Origin: Cryptomeria japonica
Lineage: Eukaryota; Streptophyta; Pinopsida; Cupressales; Cupressaceae
Length of the DNA: 64,000 nucleotides
Direction: 5' to 3'
NCBI RefSeq assembly: GCF_030272615.1
Contig: NC_081412.1
Location: 671,052,852 to 671,116,851 of the forward strand
Program-made: the position numbers and the translations under genes
The notes under the pieces: model-generated
Seen by the model: the letters and a program-made list of their open reading frames with translations, nothing else
The model's database searches: none
What the model was told of the DNA's origin: nothing
Part shown: piece after piece, positions 34,693 to 45,377 of the stretch
Layout: each line of letters opens with the position of its first letter
Position numbering within the stretch: position 1 is the first letter of the stretch

Positions 34693-35480
34693 CATTTCCC
34701 TTTTTAAATCCTTGTTGATGGAGATATTTGTCTAATATTGAATGCAGTTCCTTGGGTGCTTGTTTTAAACCATATAGTGCTTTCTTTAGCATGCACACAA
34801 AATTCTCATTTTCATGAAACTGAAATACCTCTTGTTGCTCAATGTAGACCTCTTCCTCAAGATTTCCATTCAAGAAGGAAGATTTGACATCCATTTCATA
34901 TACCTTGTATCCTTTAAATGCAGATAATGCCAAGAACATTCTTAGTGCCTCAAGTCTTTCCATAGGGGCAAAGTTTCTTCAAAATATAAGTCCTCTACTT
35001 GAGCATATCGCTTGCATACAAGTCTTCCCTTATTCCTTACTACCTTTCCTTCGTCATTCATCTCATTCCTATAGACCCATTCAGTGCCAATAACATTCTC
35101 AATACTTGTTCTTCTTAATTTGTTGCAACTATTCTTCCATGGCCTTTATCCACTTCTCACTCTTGTTGGCTTCATCATATGTTTTGGGTTCCATCTCAGT
35201 CACAAGGTAGAAATTTATTTGTCCATTGTTCCTTTCTCTCATTCTTGTTTGCACACCATCATTCTTGTCACCTATAATCTTATCCTTAGGGTTATTTTTC
35301 TGAACATACTTATTTGGAGTCTTATGTGGTGCCTCTTCTTGTTCACTTTCAGATTGCTATTCATCTTCAACATAAGATTACTCAATCTGATTCATTGTAT
35401 TTTGTCTTCCTTTGTGCAAATCCTCATTTATTCTAACATTCACACTCTCAACCACTCTCCTTAATCTTTTGTTAAAACAC
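34693..35480 (-). pseudogene. Element C RT (5' half)
   Basis: Minus strand: MERLEALRMFLALSAFKGYK, then VYEMDVKSSFLNGNLEEEVY and [13 protein letters not shown], canonical copia RT blocks at 34963-34760. Upstream (35060-35480) the frame is decayed, but NKGRLVCKRYAQVE-like text and the linker remain. It breaks at 34693, where D is inserted; the YVDD box is at about 30440 on the other side. Confidence 0.85.
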
Positions 35481-36310
35481 TTATAGGCCTACCCAGGCTA
35501 TTCTCATCTCTTTTGATAAAACCCTTACCACCAAACACCTTGAAGTACATAACTGAGGGTTTTCTTTCATACCAAAGTTTATAAGGTATCATTATGCTAC
35601 TCACTCTTAGTTAGAATCTATTTAATGTGTAAATAGTTGTATGAACGGCCTCCTTCCAATATACATGGCATAGATTTTCTTCATTTAACATTGTTCTTGC
35701 CATCTCCTTGACTGTTCGTTTTTCTTTTCCACAACATAATTTTGTTGTGGTGTGCCAGGGGCAGACTATTGTCTTCTTATTCCATTTCTCTCATAGTAGT
35801 CTTCAAAATCATTAGATGTAAAATCTCCTCCATGGTCTAATCAGACATTTTGGTTTGTACCCACTTTCCTTCTCTACCATTTTCCTGAAGATTTTGAATC
35901 TTTCAAAGGTTTGTGACTTGTATTGCAAGAAGGTCACCCATGTCATTCTTGAGAAGCCATCAATGAGTAGCATAAAATATCTTTCACCATTTAGTGCCCT
36001 TATCCTAGTTGGACCGTGGAAATTAGTATGGACAAGCTCAAGTGGCCTTGTGGTTGAGTATTCTTTAGTCTTGAAGCTCACCTTAGTTTTCTTGCGTCTT
36101 TGACATTCATCACAAAAATTTCATGTTGGCTTGATGATCTGTGGTATGTGTCTCACATACCCTCTATTGTTGACCTTAACAAGATTACCAATTTTTTTGT
36201 GACCCAATCTCCTATGCCGCAGCCAGCTCTCATCTTCTTGTCCCGTCATGCACTGGGACTCATACCACTCTTTGAAGTTGTAAACATTACCATTTGTCCT
36301 TTGCAACTAA
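35481..36310 (-). pseudogene. Element C integrase
   Basis: Minus strand: WLRHRRLGHKKIGNLVKVNN (HHCC start, about 36225), then LELVHTNFHGP and YFMLLIDGFSRMTWVTFL (36020-35930). The first catalytic Asp, in the family's LVHTD block, is Asn here, and DDYSR reads DGFSR. After 35812 the frame shifts; TPQQNG-like and VYILN-like traces continue to about 35640. Non-functional. Confidence 0.8.
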
Positions 36311-37010
36311 CCATCCATTGGTCTCCTTTCTGATTTCACATCCTTTTGAGTCAAATGTAAACTTGTATCCTTTATCACATATTTGACTTACACTAAGTAG
36401 ATTATGTTTCAATCCATCCACATAGTATACATCATGAGATTTTAGTTTGTCATCTATGCTGAGAGTAACCTTGCCTTTTATTTTGATTGACGAGTTGTCT
36501 CCAAACCTCACTGAACCACTATTCCAATCTTAAAGTTTAGTGAATGTCTTTTTATTTCTAGTCATGTGATTGAAGCAACCACTATCTACTACCCATAAGT
36601 TCTTCCTTTCTGCATGTAGGGCAATTTGGACAATCAATCTTGACTCATTTCTATCCTTTTCCATCCAAACTTGTTTATTTTTTTCTTCTTCTCTACTGTC
36701 ACATTCTGATCTGATTTTGTCTTTGATTTCAAAGGTGACATTTTCTTCTTTTGTTTAGCTACTCTAAGTTTACAATCCTTCACTATATGACCTAAGTTTT
36801 GACAATGATAACATTTAACATTCCAATTGAATGATGAACTTGGTAAATTGTTATAGGAATGAGACACTTGTTAGCTACACTAATAACTTCTATGACCAGT
36901 ACCATTACAATGATAACAAATAATATCAAAATTTCTAAGAGTAGCAAAAGGATTCTTATTCTCATAACTAGGAGGAGAAATTTATATCAGTAGCCATGGA
37001 ATTGGGTTAA
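36311..37010 (-). pseudogene. Element C CCHC boxes and protease
   Basis: Minus strand. Two zinc knuckles, CYHCNGTGHRSY-C (about 36920, stop inside) and CYHCQNLGHIVKDC (about 36815), are followed by a Lys-rich stretch. The protease region is decayed at its active site (about 36600) but its distal part is clear: SVRFGDNSSIKIKGKVTL (36515), HDVYYVDGLKHNLLSVSQIC (36435). With the knuckle at about 45900 this element has three CCHC boxes. Confidence 0.78.
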
Positions 37011-37017
37011 ATACCAA

Positions 37018-37592
37018 TTATTGTTGAATGTGTTTCTCATTGGTCTCCTTGAAATAGCATAACTTGGTCTTCTTGAATACTTCCTTGAGTCCCTGGCCTT
37101 TTGTGAAGCCTCCAGCATCTACCTTAGCTTTTCGTTTTGGATTCTCATGTTTGTTCTTTGTAGTAGCAGCATATGACTTCCTCTCAGTGGGTTTGTTGAC
37201 TGCAAAAGTTTGTTTGTTTCTATTTTCACTTGATGAGGTAAAGTGTATTTCTTTACTGGATGAGTCCTCACCTTTAGAGCATTGACCAACATCAAATCCA
37301 ACACCTTCTATATCTTTGGAGTGCTTTTGTTTTCTCAACATTTTATTGAATGCATCAGTGCTACCCTCATACTTGATTCTCACCTTGAGTTCATCTTTGC
37401 AGTTTTCAAGTTCTTTTCTGGGATTCACAATTTTTTCCTCCATATTTTGATGCTCCTTCTCCTTATTCTCTAAATCAGATTTAGTTACCTCACACATTCT
37501 CTTAGCTTCATCCAATTGTGATCTCAGGTCTAAAATATTTTTCTCAGATTCCTCAATACCTTTATTCAATCTTCTTTGTTCTTTAGTAGCAA
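37018..37592 (-). pseudogene. Element C gag, coiled-coil part
   Basis: A Lys/Glu-rich heptad region (KEQRRLNKGIEESEKNILDL, EAKRMCEVTKSDLENKEKEH) from about 37575 to 37370, then a basic Ser/Lys stretch. It continues the gag frame from 45550, from which it is separated by N2; both edges carry the CATAC duplication. The first nine codons of the apparent ORF (37598-37635) belong to N2's LTR and are not part of it. Confidence 0.85.
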
Positions 37593-37942
37593 CATACTGT
37601 AAAGCGGAAAATCGAACCCCAGGTGTTCCCCCCACTCTAAGGAGAGAGAAAGGAGGTCACTAGGGTTGATGGTTTTCACTTAGGAGAGACTTTACATTCA
37701 AAAGAGGGGTTGAAACCCACAAGATCCAATCCCACACAATGCAAGACTGAATTCTAAATGAGTTTCAAGGGTTGAGACAGCAAGGATACCCTCTTTTGTA
37801 AAGAATGTAGATAGAAGGATTGAAAAAGAAAGAAAGATTAGCTTGTAGACGGAGATTGGGACACAGGATGAAGCTACAGACCTGAAATTAGTAGTAAAAT
37901 GTCGAGATGATGCTGCCCTGCAAGTTTGAGCAAAAGTTGATG

Positions 37943-37972
37943 AGACGATGGCGCTCGGAGTGCACACGATCC
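37943..37972 (+). repeat. 30-nt hairpin motif, copy 3
   Basis: ATGGCGCTCGGAGTGCACAC flanked by GAGACG and GATCC. It reads on the + strand although the element is on the minus strand, the reverse of N1. Confidence 0.65.
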
Positions 37973-38570
37973 TCCGCAAAATCCATGAAACAAAGGGGGA
38001 TCTGTTCGTCTCTGCACAAGGATTCCAGATCTTCAATTACAGCCACATACCTGCAACCTACACACAGAAAAGAGAGGACGATTGGGGGGTTAGGTATTAG
38101 GGGTTTGCCTTCAAGTCAAACCCCGGTTTTGGAATTAACCAAGAAATGAGAATGCTGTAAATGTAAATGTTTGTAATGTAATCAAGTACTGATACCTTGT
38201 TGTAAGAATGTTTGTATTCTTACATGCGAAGGTGTAATGATGTTGTAGGTTGTATGTTGTAGGTGATCTCCTCTTCAATGGTTGAATCCTTGTCTTGAAT
38301 GCAACACCTAGCCTTGAATGGAGACTTAGAATGCTCAATTGCTTGAAGGAATGCTTGAATGTCTGAAAGTTTGCCTATTGCTTCCGCCTCTTGCACACAT
38401 ATGTTTTTTCCTCCCCTTTTTCTGAAAGGGGAAATGTAGTTTATATACTTGTTAATTAGGGTTAGGAGACTGATTTTTCCGACCTTAGGCTGACCTAGGA
38501 GCATTATTTTCCAAATTGCAAACTTAAAGACCCGATGCCCAACAAGAGACCGGGCCCAAAATAGGGCCAG

Positions 38571-38632
38571 GGACTAGGGTGCTGGGTGCCATGGTCTTGA
38601 GGGACCAGGGCGCTAGGCGCCATGGTCCCACC
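38571..38632 (+). repeat. N2 minisatellite, 2 units of 31 bp
   Basis: Units GGACTAGGGTGCTGGGTGCC... (38571) and GGACCAGGGCGCTAGGCGCC... (38602). The second is a near-perfect inverted repeat: GGACCAGGGCGC pairs with GCGCCATGGTCC apart from one mismatch. Confidence 0.85.
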
Positions 38633-38799
38633 TCCCGGGATAGCATGGTGCAAGGAGGATCAAGCCAAGGTGCAGAAAGATGCAGTTTTTGATGTCGTAA
38701 ACAGGTTTCGGGATCTCCATTCAGGTTCAACGTTGCGCCACCATCGTGAAGACCCAAATGCAGTCGAAATTGCAAGTGTCACAATTTTATGATGCTACA

Positions 38800-39516
38800 T
38801 TTAGCCCCCACTTTAGCGGGAGTATAAGCGTACGCCCATACTTTCGATAAAGTACAAGGAAACAACATTGAAAGACTTTCACCATGTCAAGGAGGCAAGA
38901 TACACCAAGCCCCCAGTGGACTAAGGATCTTACGACTTCGATTGACAAAGTAAAAGGGAAGATCATGAGGGAGAACCATGACTATCAGTAGTAAGGTTCC
39001 CTCACTATGAGTCATGCAAGAAAAATACCAAAAATTTTCAAGGCAAAGCTAAGTTTGCCTAGAAATTTTCAAGTATCTTGAAGATATATGAACGGAGTGT
39101 ATTCCCCCTATGTTAAAGCGATCGCACACGCCTCATCGGGGGTGATTGCTTTAAGGTAGTGATAAACATAAGAAATGAGAAGGGAAAGGAGCATGTTATC
39201 ACAAAGATTTAGCCCCCAAGTGTGAGATAAACCCAAGGATAATAGACACAAAACACAAAGCACGAGGTGACTTCTCTTTCCTCGGGGTCAGTATGATGTA
39301 TGATAATTCATGTATATCATATGTATGTATGCATAATTGTTCTTCATTCCCCAATCAAGGAAGGTCACCTAGAAGAAGGGAACACATGTGTCTTTTGAGT
39401 CAACATGAGAGAGACCAAAAGAGATCTCAATGCTTTGAATCGTCCTCAAGTAGACAACACTAAGGACAACAAAATAGAAGAATGGGAATAACACATAGAA
39501 GAAGTAACAAAAGAGA
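38800..39516 (-). other. N2 3' non-coding region and polypurine tract
   Basis: On the minus strand AAAGTGGGGGCTAAA (about 38801-38815) precedes the LTR. The remaining 0.7 kb has no gene. Confidence 0.7.
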
Positions 39517-42226
39517 TCAAGAGAGGAGGAGAGAGTCTGCTATGCTAATGAACCAGTCTAGCACATCATCTACCCCCCGATCTTGCTGATCAATATTTCG
39601 GGAAGGCAGGAAACACGCTAGAGGAGGAACATCCAACATAGCAGATGGAGCTATCACAAGATCCAAACAAGGGCTATGTTCATGTTCCAAGCCATGTTGT
39701 TCTTGTCTAGGAGCTAGGATAAGTGCTTTAGAAAATTCGTTAGATAAATGGTTATCAACATCAACATATTCATATTCACTATCAGAATGAAGAGGAGTAA
39801 CATTTCCATCATGAATAACATTTTCATCTATATCATCATCAAGATTTATAAAAATAGGATCTTTAACTCGCACAGGATCAAAACCATCATGCATCTTATG
39901 TTTAGGAGATTTTGGCTCAATTTTCGGCTGAGGAGAAAATGGAATAATACTAGCTGAAGGTGTTTTTGGGGATTGCAAAGTTTGAAAAGCAACTGCATGA
40001 GCTCTAAGACGATGCTTTTGTCAGCGTTCACGCGCAAAACGATTTCATCTAGTCTTAGTAAGAAGTTGAGAAGATTGAGGAGGAGGAATGTTCTCATCCT
40101 TATCACTTGGGTGTTTAGTTTGTGGTCTCTTAGGTTGGACAATAGGAGAAGAGGAAGGTCTCTTCTCTCTATAAGAGGAAGGAGGAGGAACTGCTCCATA
40201 TAAAGGAGGAATATCTAGTTTAGGAAGGAGACCAAGTCCATCATGACAAGGAGGTATAGGTCTACCTTTAGAAAGTTTATTAGTCATAGACATAGTCACA
40301 TCCATAGGGATGGATTGGGAATCTTCTTGAGGAAAGCCATTAGTTTTATCTTTCAAAGGAAGAACTTCCTTCTCAAGAACGATAGGAATATCAAGTTTGG
40401 GTGTTCTAGGTTCACTTAGAGATAGGATCATATCTTTTTTCCACTTTTGATAAGATTTGAAAATATGATCACTTCGCAGTGGAAGAGATTGAAATTGTTT
40501 GGGCCAAAAATAATCAATAGGAACGCTAGAAGTTCTTTCAGCTAGTTTAAAGAGACTATGATTGATAGTAACAACTTCACCATTATGGGGAAATTTCAAA
40601 CACTTGTGAATAGGAGAAGCAATAGCTTTCATGGAAGATAGCCAAGGATAGCCTAGCTTCACACGAAATTGTTTGGATGACGGAATAATAGCCAGTCTCA
40701 CATCAAGCGATTTGTTATGGACCTCAATAGGTAATGTAATAGAACCAATTGCAGGAGAAGAAAATGCATCAAATAATTTCACAACCACATTTGTTTTGTC
40801 ATAGATCACTTGATTCAATTGCAAAGTAAAAAGAAATTCTTCAGTAATGACATTAATCATGCAAGAAGGATCAATAAGCACTCCACGGCAAGGTGTATTC
40901 TTGACTTTTGCAACTATATATAAAGGACCATCAGGTGCCTTGATAGTTTCACTGGAATCAAATGTGATGGAAGGTTCTCTAGGGATTTTCTGCTGCTCTA
41001 CAAAGTTAATCACATTCGGAGTCATAGACACAAGACCATCAGGTGATAAAGAGGAATCATTAGTCTCAATCACATTAGAGGTATGAGAAGGTAATGGATC
41101 AGTAAAAATCTTAAGATTTTGGTTAGGAGGAGCTACAGATGTGTTGCCTTTATCATTCACATCTGAAACAGAGATAGTATTATTATCAATCAAATCTTGA
41201 ATTTTACCCTTTAAAGCAAAACATTTTTCTGTATCATGCCCAGGTTGACGATGAAATTGACAAAAATATTTGTTATCAAAATAGGGTGAGTTAATCTTTG
41301 CAGGATCTATTTGCTTTATAGGAGGGAGAGTAAGCACATTTTGTTCCAATAACTTGTTCATAATACTATGCAATGATTCATTCAAAGGAGTAAACTTTCT
41401 TTCTTTCTTGAAAAACATAGAAATAGGAGGCACACCTGATGCTGCATTCACATTGTTGTTGATGATGTTTTCGTTGAACTTAATGAACTCTCTATTTGGT
41501 TTAAACTTCCCAAATGGTTGTTGACTACTATCACCATTATCACTCGGAGCCATAGGATTTGCTTGTTCCATTTGACTCACAGTCAGTTGATAATTGTGAA
41601 GAGTTGCACACAACTGTTGGAAAGAAGTAAACTCAGAAAACAAAAATTTTTCTCTAATATCTTTTTGTAAATTAGAAATAAAGATTCTTTGAATATCACT
41701 GTCAGGTACTGGAAAAGAAATTTGAGCACACAAATGCTTATATCTACCAATGAAATCAGTCACTTTTTCTTTGACACCTTGTTTACAATGCATTAAAATC
41801 AATCAAAGTAACTTTAGGACCTATATTGTTTTGAAATTGTTGAATAAAAGAATTTGCAAGTTGTTGGAAAGAAGTAATAGAATAGGAAGGCAACGAGCAA
41901 TACCATTGTAGAGCCTTATCTCTTAATGTTCTAGTAAACAGTTTTGCAAGCAACCTTGGGTCATGAGCAAAATCAGTACATATTGTTTGAAAGGTCTTAA
42001 AATGTGTTATAGGATCACCTTTACCATTATAAAGCTCCAACTGCGGGATTTCAACATGTTTAGGGGGGATAGCTCTAACAATGTCAAGAAAAAGTGGGCT
42101 CACAACATCAAATGTGGGCTCACTACACTTAGATTGATTCATAGAGGCAATTTGTTGCTGTAAAGAAGAGACAGTTTGTGCAAGATTGTTAATGGTCGCT
42201 TCAGTCGAAGAGTTCATATTAGACAT
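39517..42226 (-). pseudogene. N2 gag-protease polyprotein
   Basis: Minus strand, from MSNMNSSTEA (42226). A short coiled coil (INNLAQTVSSLQQQIASMNQ) is followed by gypsy gag: GDPITHFKTFQTICTDFAHD, then LFTRTLRDKALQWYCSLP and FIQQFQNNIG. A one-base insertion near 41790 shifts the frame; gag continues as FIGRYKHLCAQISFPVPDSD. The zinc knuckle is CQFHRQPGHDTEKC (about 41245). The retropepsin-like part has GVLIDPSCMINVI (about 40870), where the active-site Gly after Asp is Pro, and VKLGYPWLSSM (about 40645). The rest (40500-39517) is Pro/Ser-rich with two TGA stops near 40043 and 40022. It ends at 39517 with no polymerase. The altered D-P-S site suggests the protease may be inactive. Confidence 0.85.
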
Positions 42227-42271
42227 GTTAGATTGTGATGGAGGTATTATGTTATTGAAAGAAGGTAATGA

Positions 42272-43003
42272 TTAAGAGTAAGGTTGTGGGACACTATGAT
42301 GGTTAGTCATAGGAGATGATTGGGAAAAAGGAACACTACAAGGAGGAATGGAATGGTTAAATGAATTGCCCCCTTGCACCATGTTCATTTGTGGAGATGT
42401 AATAGGGACACTCATTGAAGGAATGAATGAAGCAGTCGGATTGAATGAAGGAAGAGGGTTGATTGTAGAAGAAGGATTGCCCCCATGACTGGTGATCATA
42501 GGTGGAATGTTTTGTATTGAAGTAGTCATTATGTTTGATGTAAAAGTAGGTATACTAGCAATAGAAGTTGTCAAAGGAATAGAATGATTGACTTGAGTAG
42601 GAGGTTGTGTATAACCTAAAGTTTCGGCACAACTCTTCATAGGCATCACATTCGAATCCACGATATGTGCAATACCACGCAAAATATCAATTCCATTCTT
42701 ATCACTTTGAACCATACATTTTAGACCCTCAATTAATGAAAGAGTTGGACTATTGGGGTATTCTTGAGACATCCATTGTTGAAAATCATCAAATTGGTTA
42801 TCCAATTTCGAAAGTTGTTCTACAGAAACCTCATGGAGAGCTTCCTCATCATTAAGAGGATTAGAGGAATTACCCGTGTCCTCGTTAAAAAGGCCATTCG
42901 AATTAGGTTCCATCTCCTCGGTAATTAAACCTTGGAAAGACTTAATTCTAAGGCTTCGTCTAATGGGAATAGTGTAAGTAGGGCTTATTGTTGTAAAACT
43001 CAT
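42272..43003 (-). CDS. N2 N-terminal Pro/Ser-rich ORF (243 aa)
   Basis: Minus strand, ATG at 43003, in the same frame as gag and separated from it by one TAA at 42272 and 15 codons, so it may be the N-terminal part of one polyprotein. It begins MSFTTISPTYTIPIRRSLRI; the middle is acidic (NDEEALHEVSVEQLSKLDNQ). From residue 130 it is rich in Pro, Ser, Thr and Ile with repeated PP/IP/GGN motifs. No domain recognised. It could be an N-terminal extension of Gag. Confidence 0.6.
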   Translation of the reverse strand: MSFTTISPTYTIPIRRSLRIKSFQGLITEEMEPNSNGLFNEDTGNSSNPLNDEEALHEVSVEQLSKLDNQFDDFQQWMSQEYPNSPTLSLIEGLKCMVQSDKNGIDILRGIAHIVDSNVMPMKSCAETLGYTQPPTQVNHSIPLTTSIASIPTFTSNIMTTSIQNIPPMITSHGGNPSSTINPLPSFNPTASFIPSMSVPITSPQMNMVQGGNSFNHSIPPCSVPFSQSSPMTNHHSVPQPYS

Positions 43004-43313
43004 GCACTAGAGGGAGAAAGAAAATTTTGAATTTTGAAAATGGTGAAATTGAACAATAAGATAATGATAATCCAATTTGAACTTTGTGAAAGAAGAAGGA
43101 AACACAACTTCCAAGAAAGGTAGGCACAATTGAAAATTAGGGCCAAGGGGGTAGCACTTAATTTTAATTGTTATCTTGAAAATTGAAATCTTGAATTTTG
43201 AATTTATTTTCGAATTTAGAGGTAGCAAATTTCAATAAAATCAGCCAATCTCCTAGATTTAAGCTATTAAATGCAATCATGACAACCTCCCGAAGTTTCA
43301 GAAAAAATGTCGG

Positions 43314-43343
43314 GGACCGTGGCGAACGGAGTGCACACGGTCC
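43314..43343 (+). repeat. 30-nt hairpin motif, copy 4
   Basis: The perfect version: GGACCGTG at the left pairs with CACGGTCC at the right, 8 of 8 bases, with a 14-nt loop that ends in GGAGTGCA. Confidence 0.75.
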
Positions 43344-43936
43344 TCGCAACTTTTTTCGAAATTTTCAGGGATGAAAGTTATGATGATTTTAAAGCTAATT
43401 TGAAAAAATTGAGTGATTTTACAATCTGTAGATAGGCCAAATTAAAGTTGCAATCTCAAAATTGAACCCTACCAAGATTGTTGAAAAATGCAAAATTTGA
43501 ATTTTGAAAAAGAGAGGGAAACTGATATTTTGAATTTTATGATTTTAGAGGGAATACTAACAGCAATGCAAGCTTTGAAATTTAAAAGTTGACTCAATTT
43601 CACGCAAAATTCAATTTTGGAAGCGGAAATCAAAGTTGTTGCAATTAAACACTTAATTTCAAAAGTCACAAATTGCAGAAATTTGAATAAAGCACTGAAA
43701 CTTTGAATGAATGCCAACACACTTTTCAGATTTAGGAGAGTAAGAAACATAATTTTAACACAAAATTTCAATTTCAACAATTCTTTAATGATTATAAGCC
43801 TTAATCCAAGCAATCACTAGACCAACTTTGACTTTAATTTTGAAAGTGTTAGAATTGATGAAATCAGCCAAGATTCTGGATTCTAGCAGAAAAATACAGT
43901 AAGATCTAGCTCCCGAAATTTCAGAAAAAATGTCCG

Positions 43937-43966
43937 GGATGATGGCGCTCAGAGTGCACACGGTCC
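43937..43966 (+). repeat. 30-nt hairpin motif, copy 5
   Basis: Core GGCGCTCAGAGTGCACACGG, with left arm GGATGAT and right end TCC; arm pairing is weaker than in copy 4. Confidence 0.65.
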
Positions 43967-44354
43967 TTGCAACTTTTTTCAAAATTTTCAGGGATGGGAG
44001 ATATTATGATTTTGTTGCGGAATCCAAAGTTACAGCCGATTTGGAGGTGTTTTGATTAGTGAAATCATCGGTCAAAGGTTGAATCAAGAGGGTTTTAAAA
44101 ATTAGGGTTTTGACACTTAACCACTTAATTTTCAGAATTAAAGCACAAATATGAATTGACAATTTGCAATAGAAGGGTAGATCTGAAACAAGCATTAACA
44201 ATTAAACATTTCACAAGCTCAATTACTAAAAAGAAAATTTAGGGTTTTTATGCAATTAACCTCTAAAATTTGCAAAAGATCAAGCATGGAAATGTAATTA
44301 AGGAAGCAAAAAAAATTTCAGATCTAACCATGAATAATCAGAATTAGGATGTTT

Positions 44355-44371
44355 CACGTTGGGTTCACCAA
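44355..44371 (-). other. N2 primer-binding site candidate
   Basis: On the minus strand TGGTGAACCCAACGTGAA follows the 5' LTR by three bases, as in N1 (two mismatches between them). The tRNA is not recognised. Confidence 0.65.
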
Positions 44372-44718
44372 AATCTAAAGCCGAAAATCGAACCCCAGGT
44401 GTTCCCCCCACTCCAAGGAGAGAGAAAGGAGGTCACTAGGGTTGACGGTTTTCACTTAGGAGAGACTTTACATTCAAAAGAGGGGTTGAAACCCACAAGA
44501 TCCAATCCCACACAATGCAAGACTAGATTCAAAATGAGTTTCAAGGGTTGAGACAGCAAGGATACCCTCTTTAGTAAAGAATGTAGATAGAAGGATTGAA
44601 AAAGCAAGAAAGATTAGCTTGTACACGGAGATTGGGACACAGGATGAAGCTACAGACTTGAAATTAGCAGTAAAATGTCGAGACAATGCTGTCCTACAAG
44701 TTTGAGTGAAAGTTGACT

Positions 44719-44748
44719 GGACGATGGCGCCCAGAGTGCACACGGTCC
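44719..44748 (+). repeat. 30-nt hairpin motif, copy 6
   Basis: Core GGCGCCCAGAGTGCACACGG, with left arm GGACGAT and right end TCC, in the 5' LTR. Confidence 0.7.
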
Positions 44749-45346
44749 TCCACAAAATCTGCAAAACGAAGGGGGATCTGTTCGTCTCTGCACAAGGATT
44801 CCAGATCTTCAATTACAGCCGCGTACCTGCAACCTACACACAGAAAAGAGAGGATGATTGGGGGGTTAGGGATTAGGGGTTTGCCTTCAGGTCAAACCCC
44901 GGTTTTGGAATTAACCAAGAAATGAGAATGCTGTAAATGTAAATGTTTGTAATGTAATCAAGTACTGATACCTTGTTGTAAGAATGTTTGTATTCTTACA
45001 TGCGAAGGTGTAATGATGTTGTAGGTTGTATGTTGTAGGTGATCTCCTCTTCAATGGTTGAATCCTTGTCTTGAATGCAACACCTAGCCTTGAATGGAGA
45101 CTTAGAATGCTCAATTGCTTGAAGGAATGCTTGAATGTTTGAAAGTTTGCCTATCGCTTCCGCCTCTTGCACACATATGTTTTTTCCTCCCCTTTTTCTG
45201 AAAGGGGAAATGTAGTTTATATACTTGTCAATTAGGGTTAGGAGACTGATTTTTCCGACCTTAGGCCGACCTAGGAGCATTATTTTCCAAATTGCAAACT
45301 TAAAGACCCGATGCCCAACAAGAGACCAGGCCCAAAATAGGGCCAG

Positions 45347-45377
45347 GGACCAGGGCACTAGGCGCCATGGTCCCACC
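45347..45377 (+). repeat. N2 minisatellite, 1 unit
   Basis: Single 31-bp unit GGACCAGGGCACTAGGCGCC...; the sister LTR has two. Confidence 0.85.

Larger units (their letters stand above)
37598..38799 (-). repeat. N2 3' LTR
   Basis: 1202 bp. TATATAAA (minus) at about 38438-38446 is a TATA candidate. It contains two minisatellite units and one hairpin motif. The 112-codon ORF 37698-38036 recurs in the 5' LTR only because the LTRs are copies. Confidence 0.93.
43004..44354 (-). other. N2 leader with two hairpin motifs
   Basis: 1.35 kb of non-coding leader on the minus strand. It contains two diverged copies of a block of about 90 bp (around 43290-43375 and 43910-43995), each holding a 30-nt hairpin motif. 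The AT-rich remainder has repeated AATTTTGAAATT-like words. ORFs here are low-complexity and not credible. Confidence 0.6.

Noticed and set aside
37698..38036. 112-codon ORF found in both N2 LTRs (also 44474-44812)
   Set aside because: The two LTRs are copies of one sequence, so shared openness is descent, not selection; no motif.
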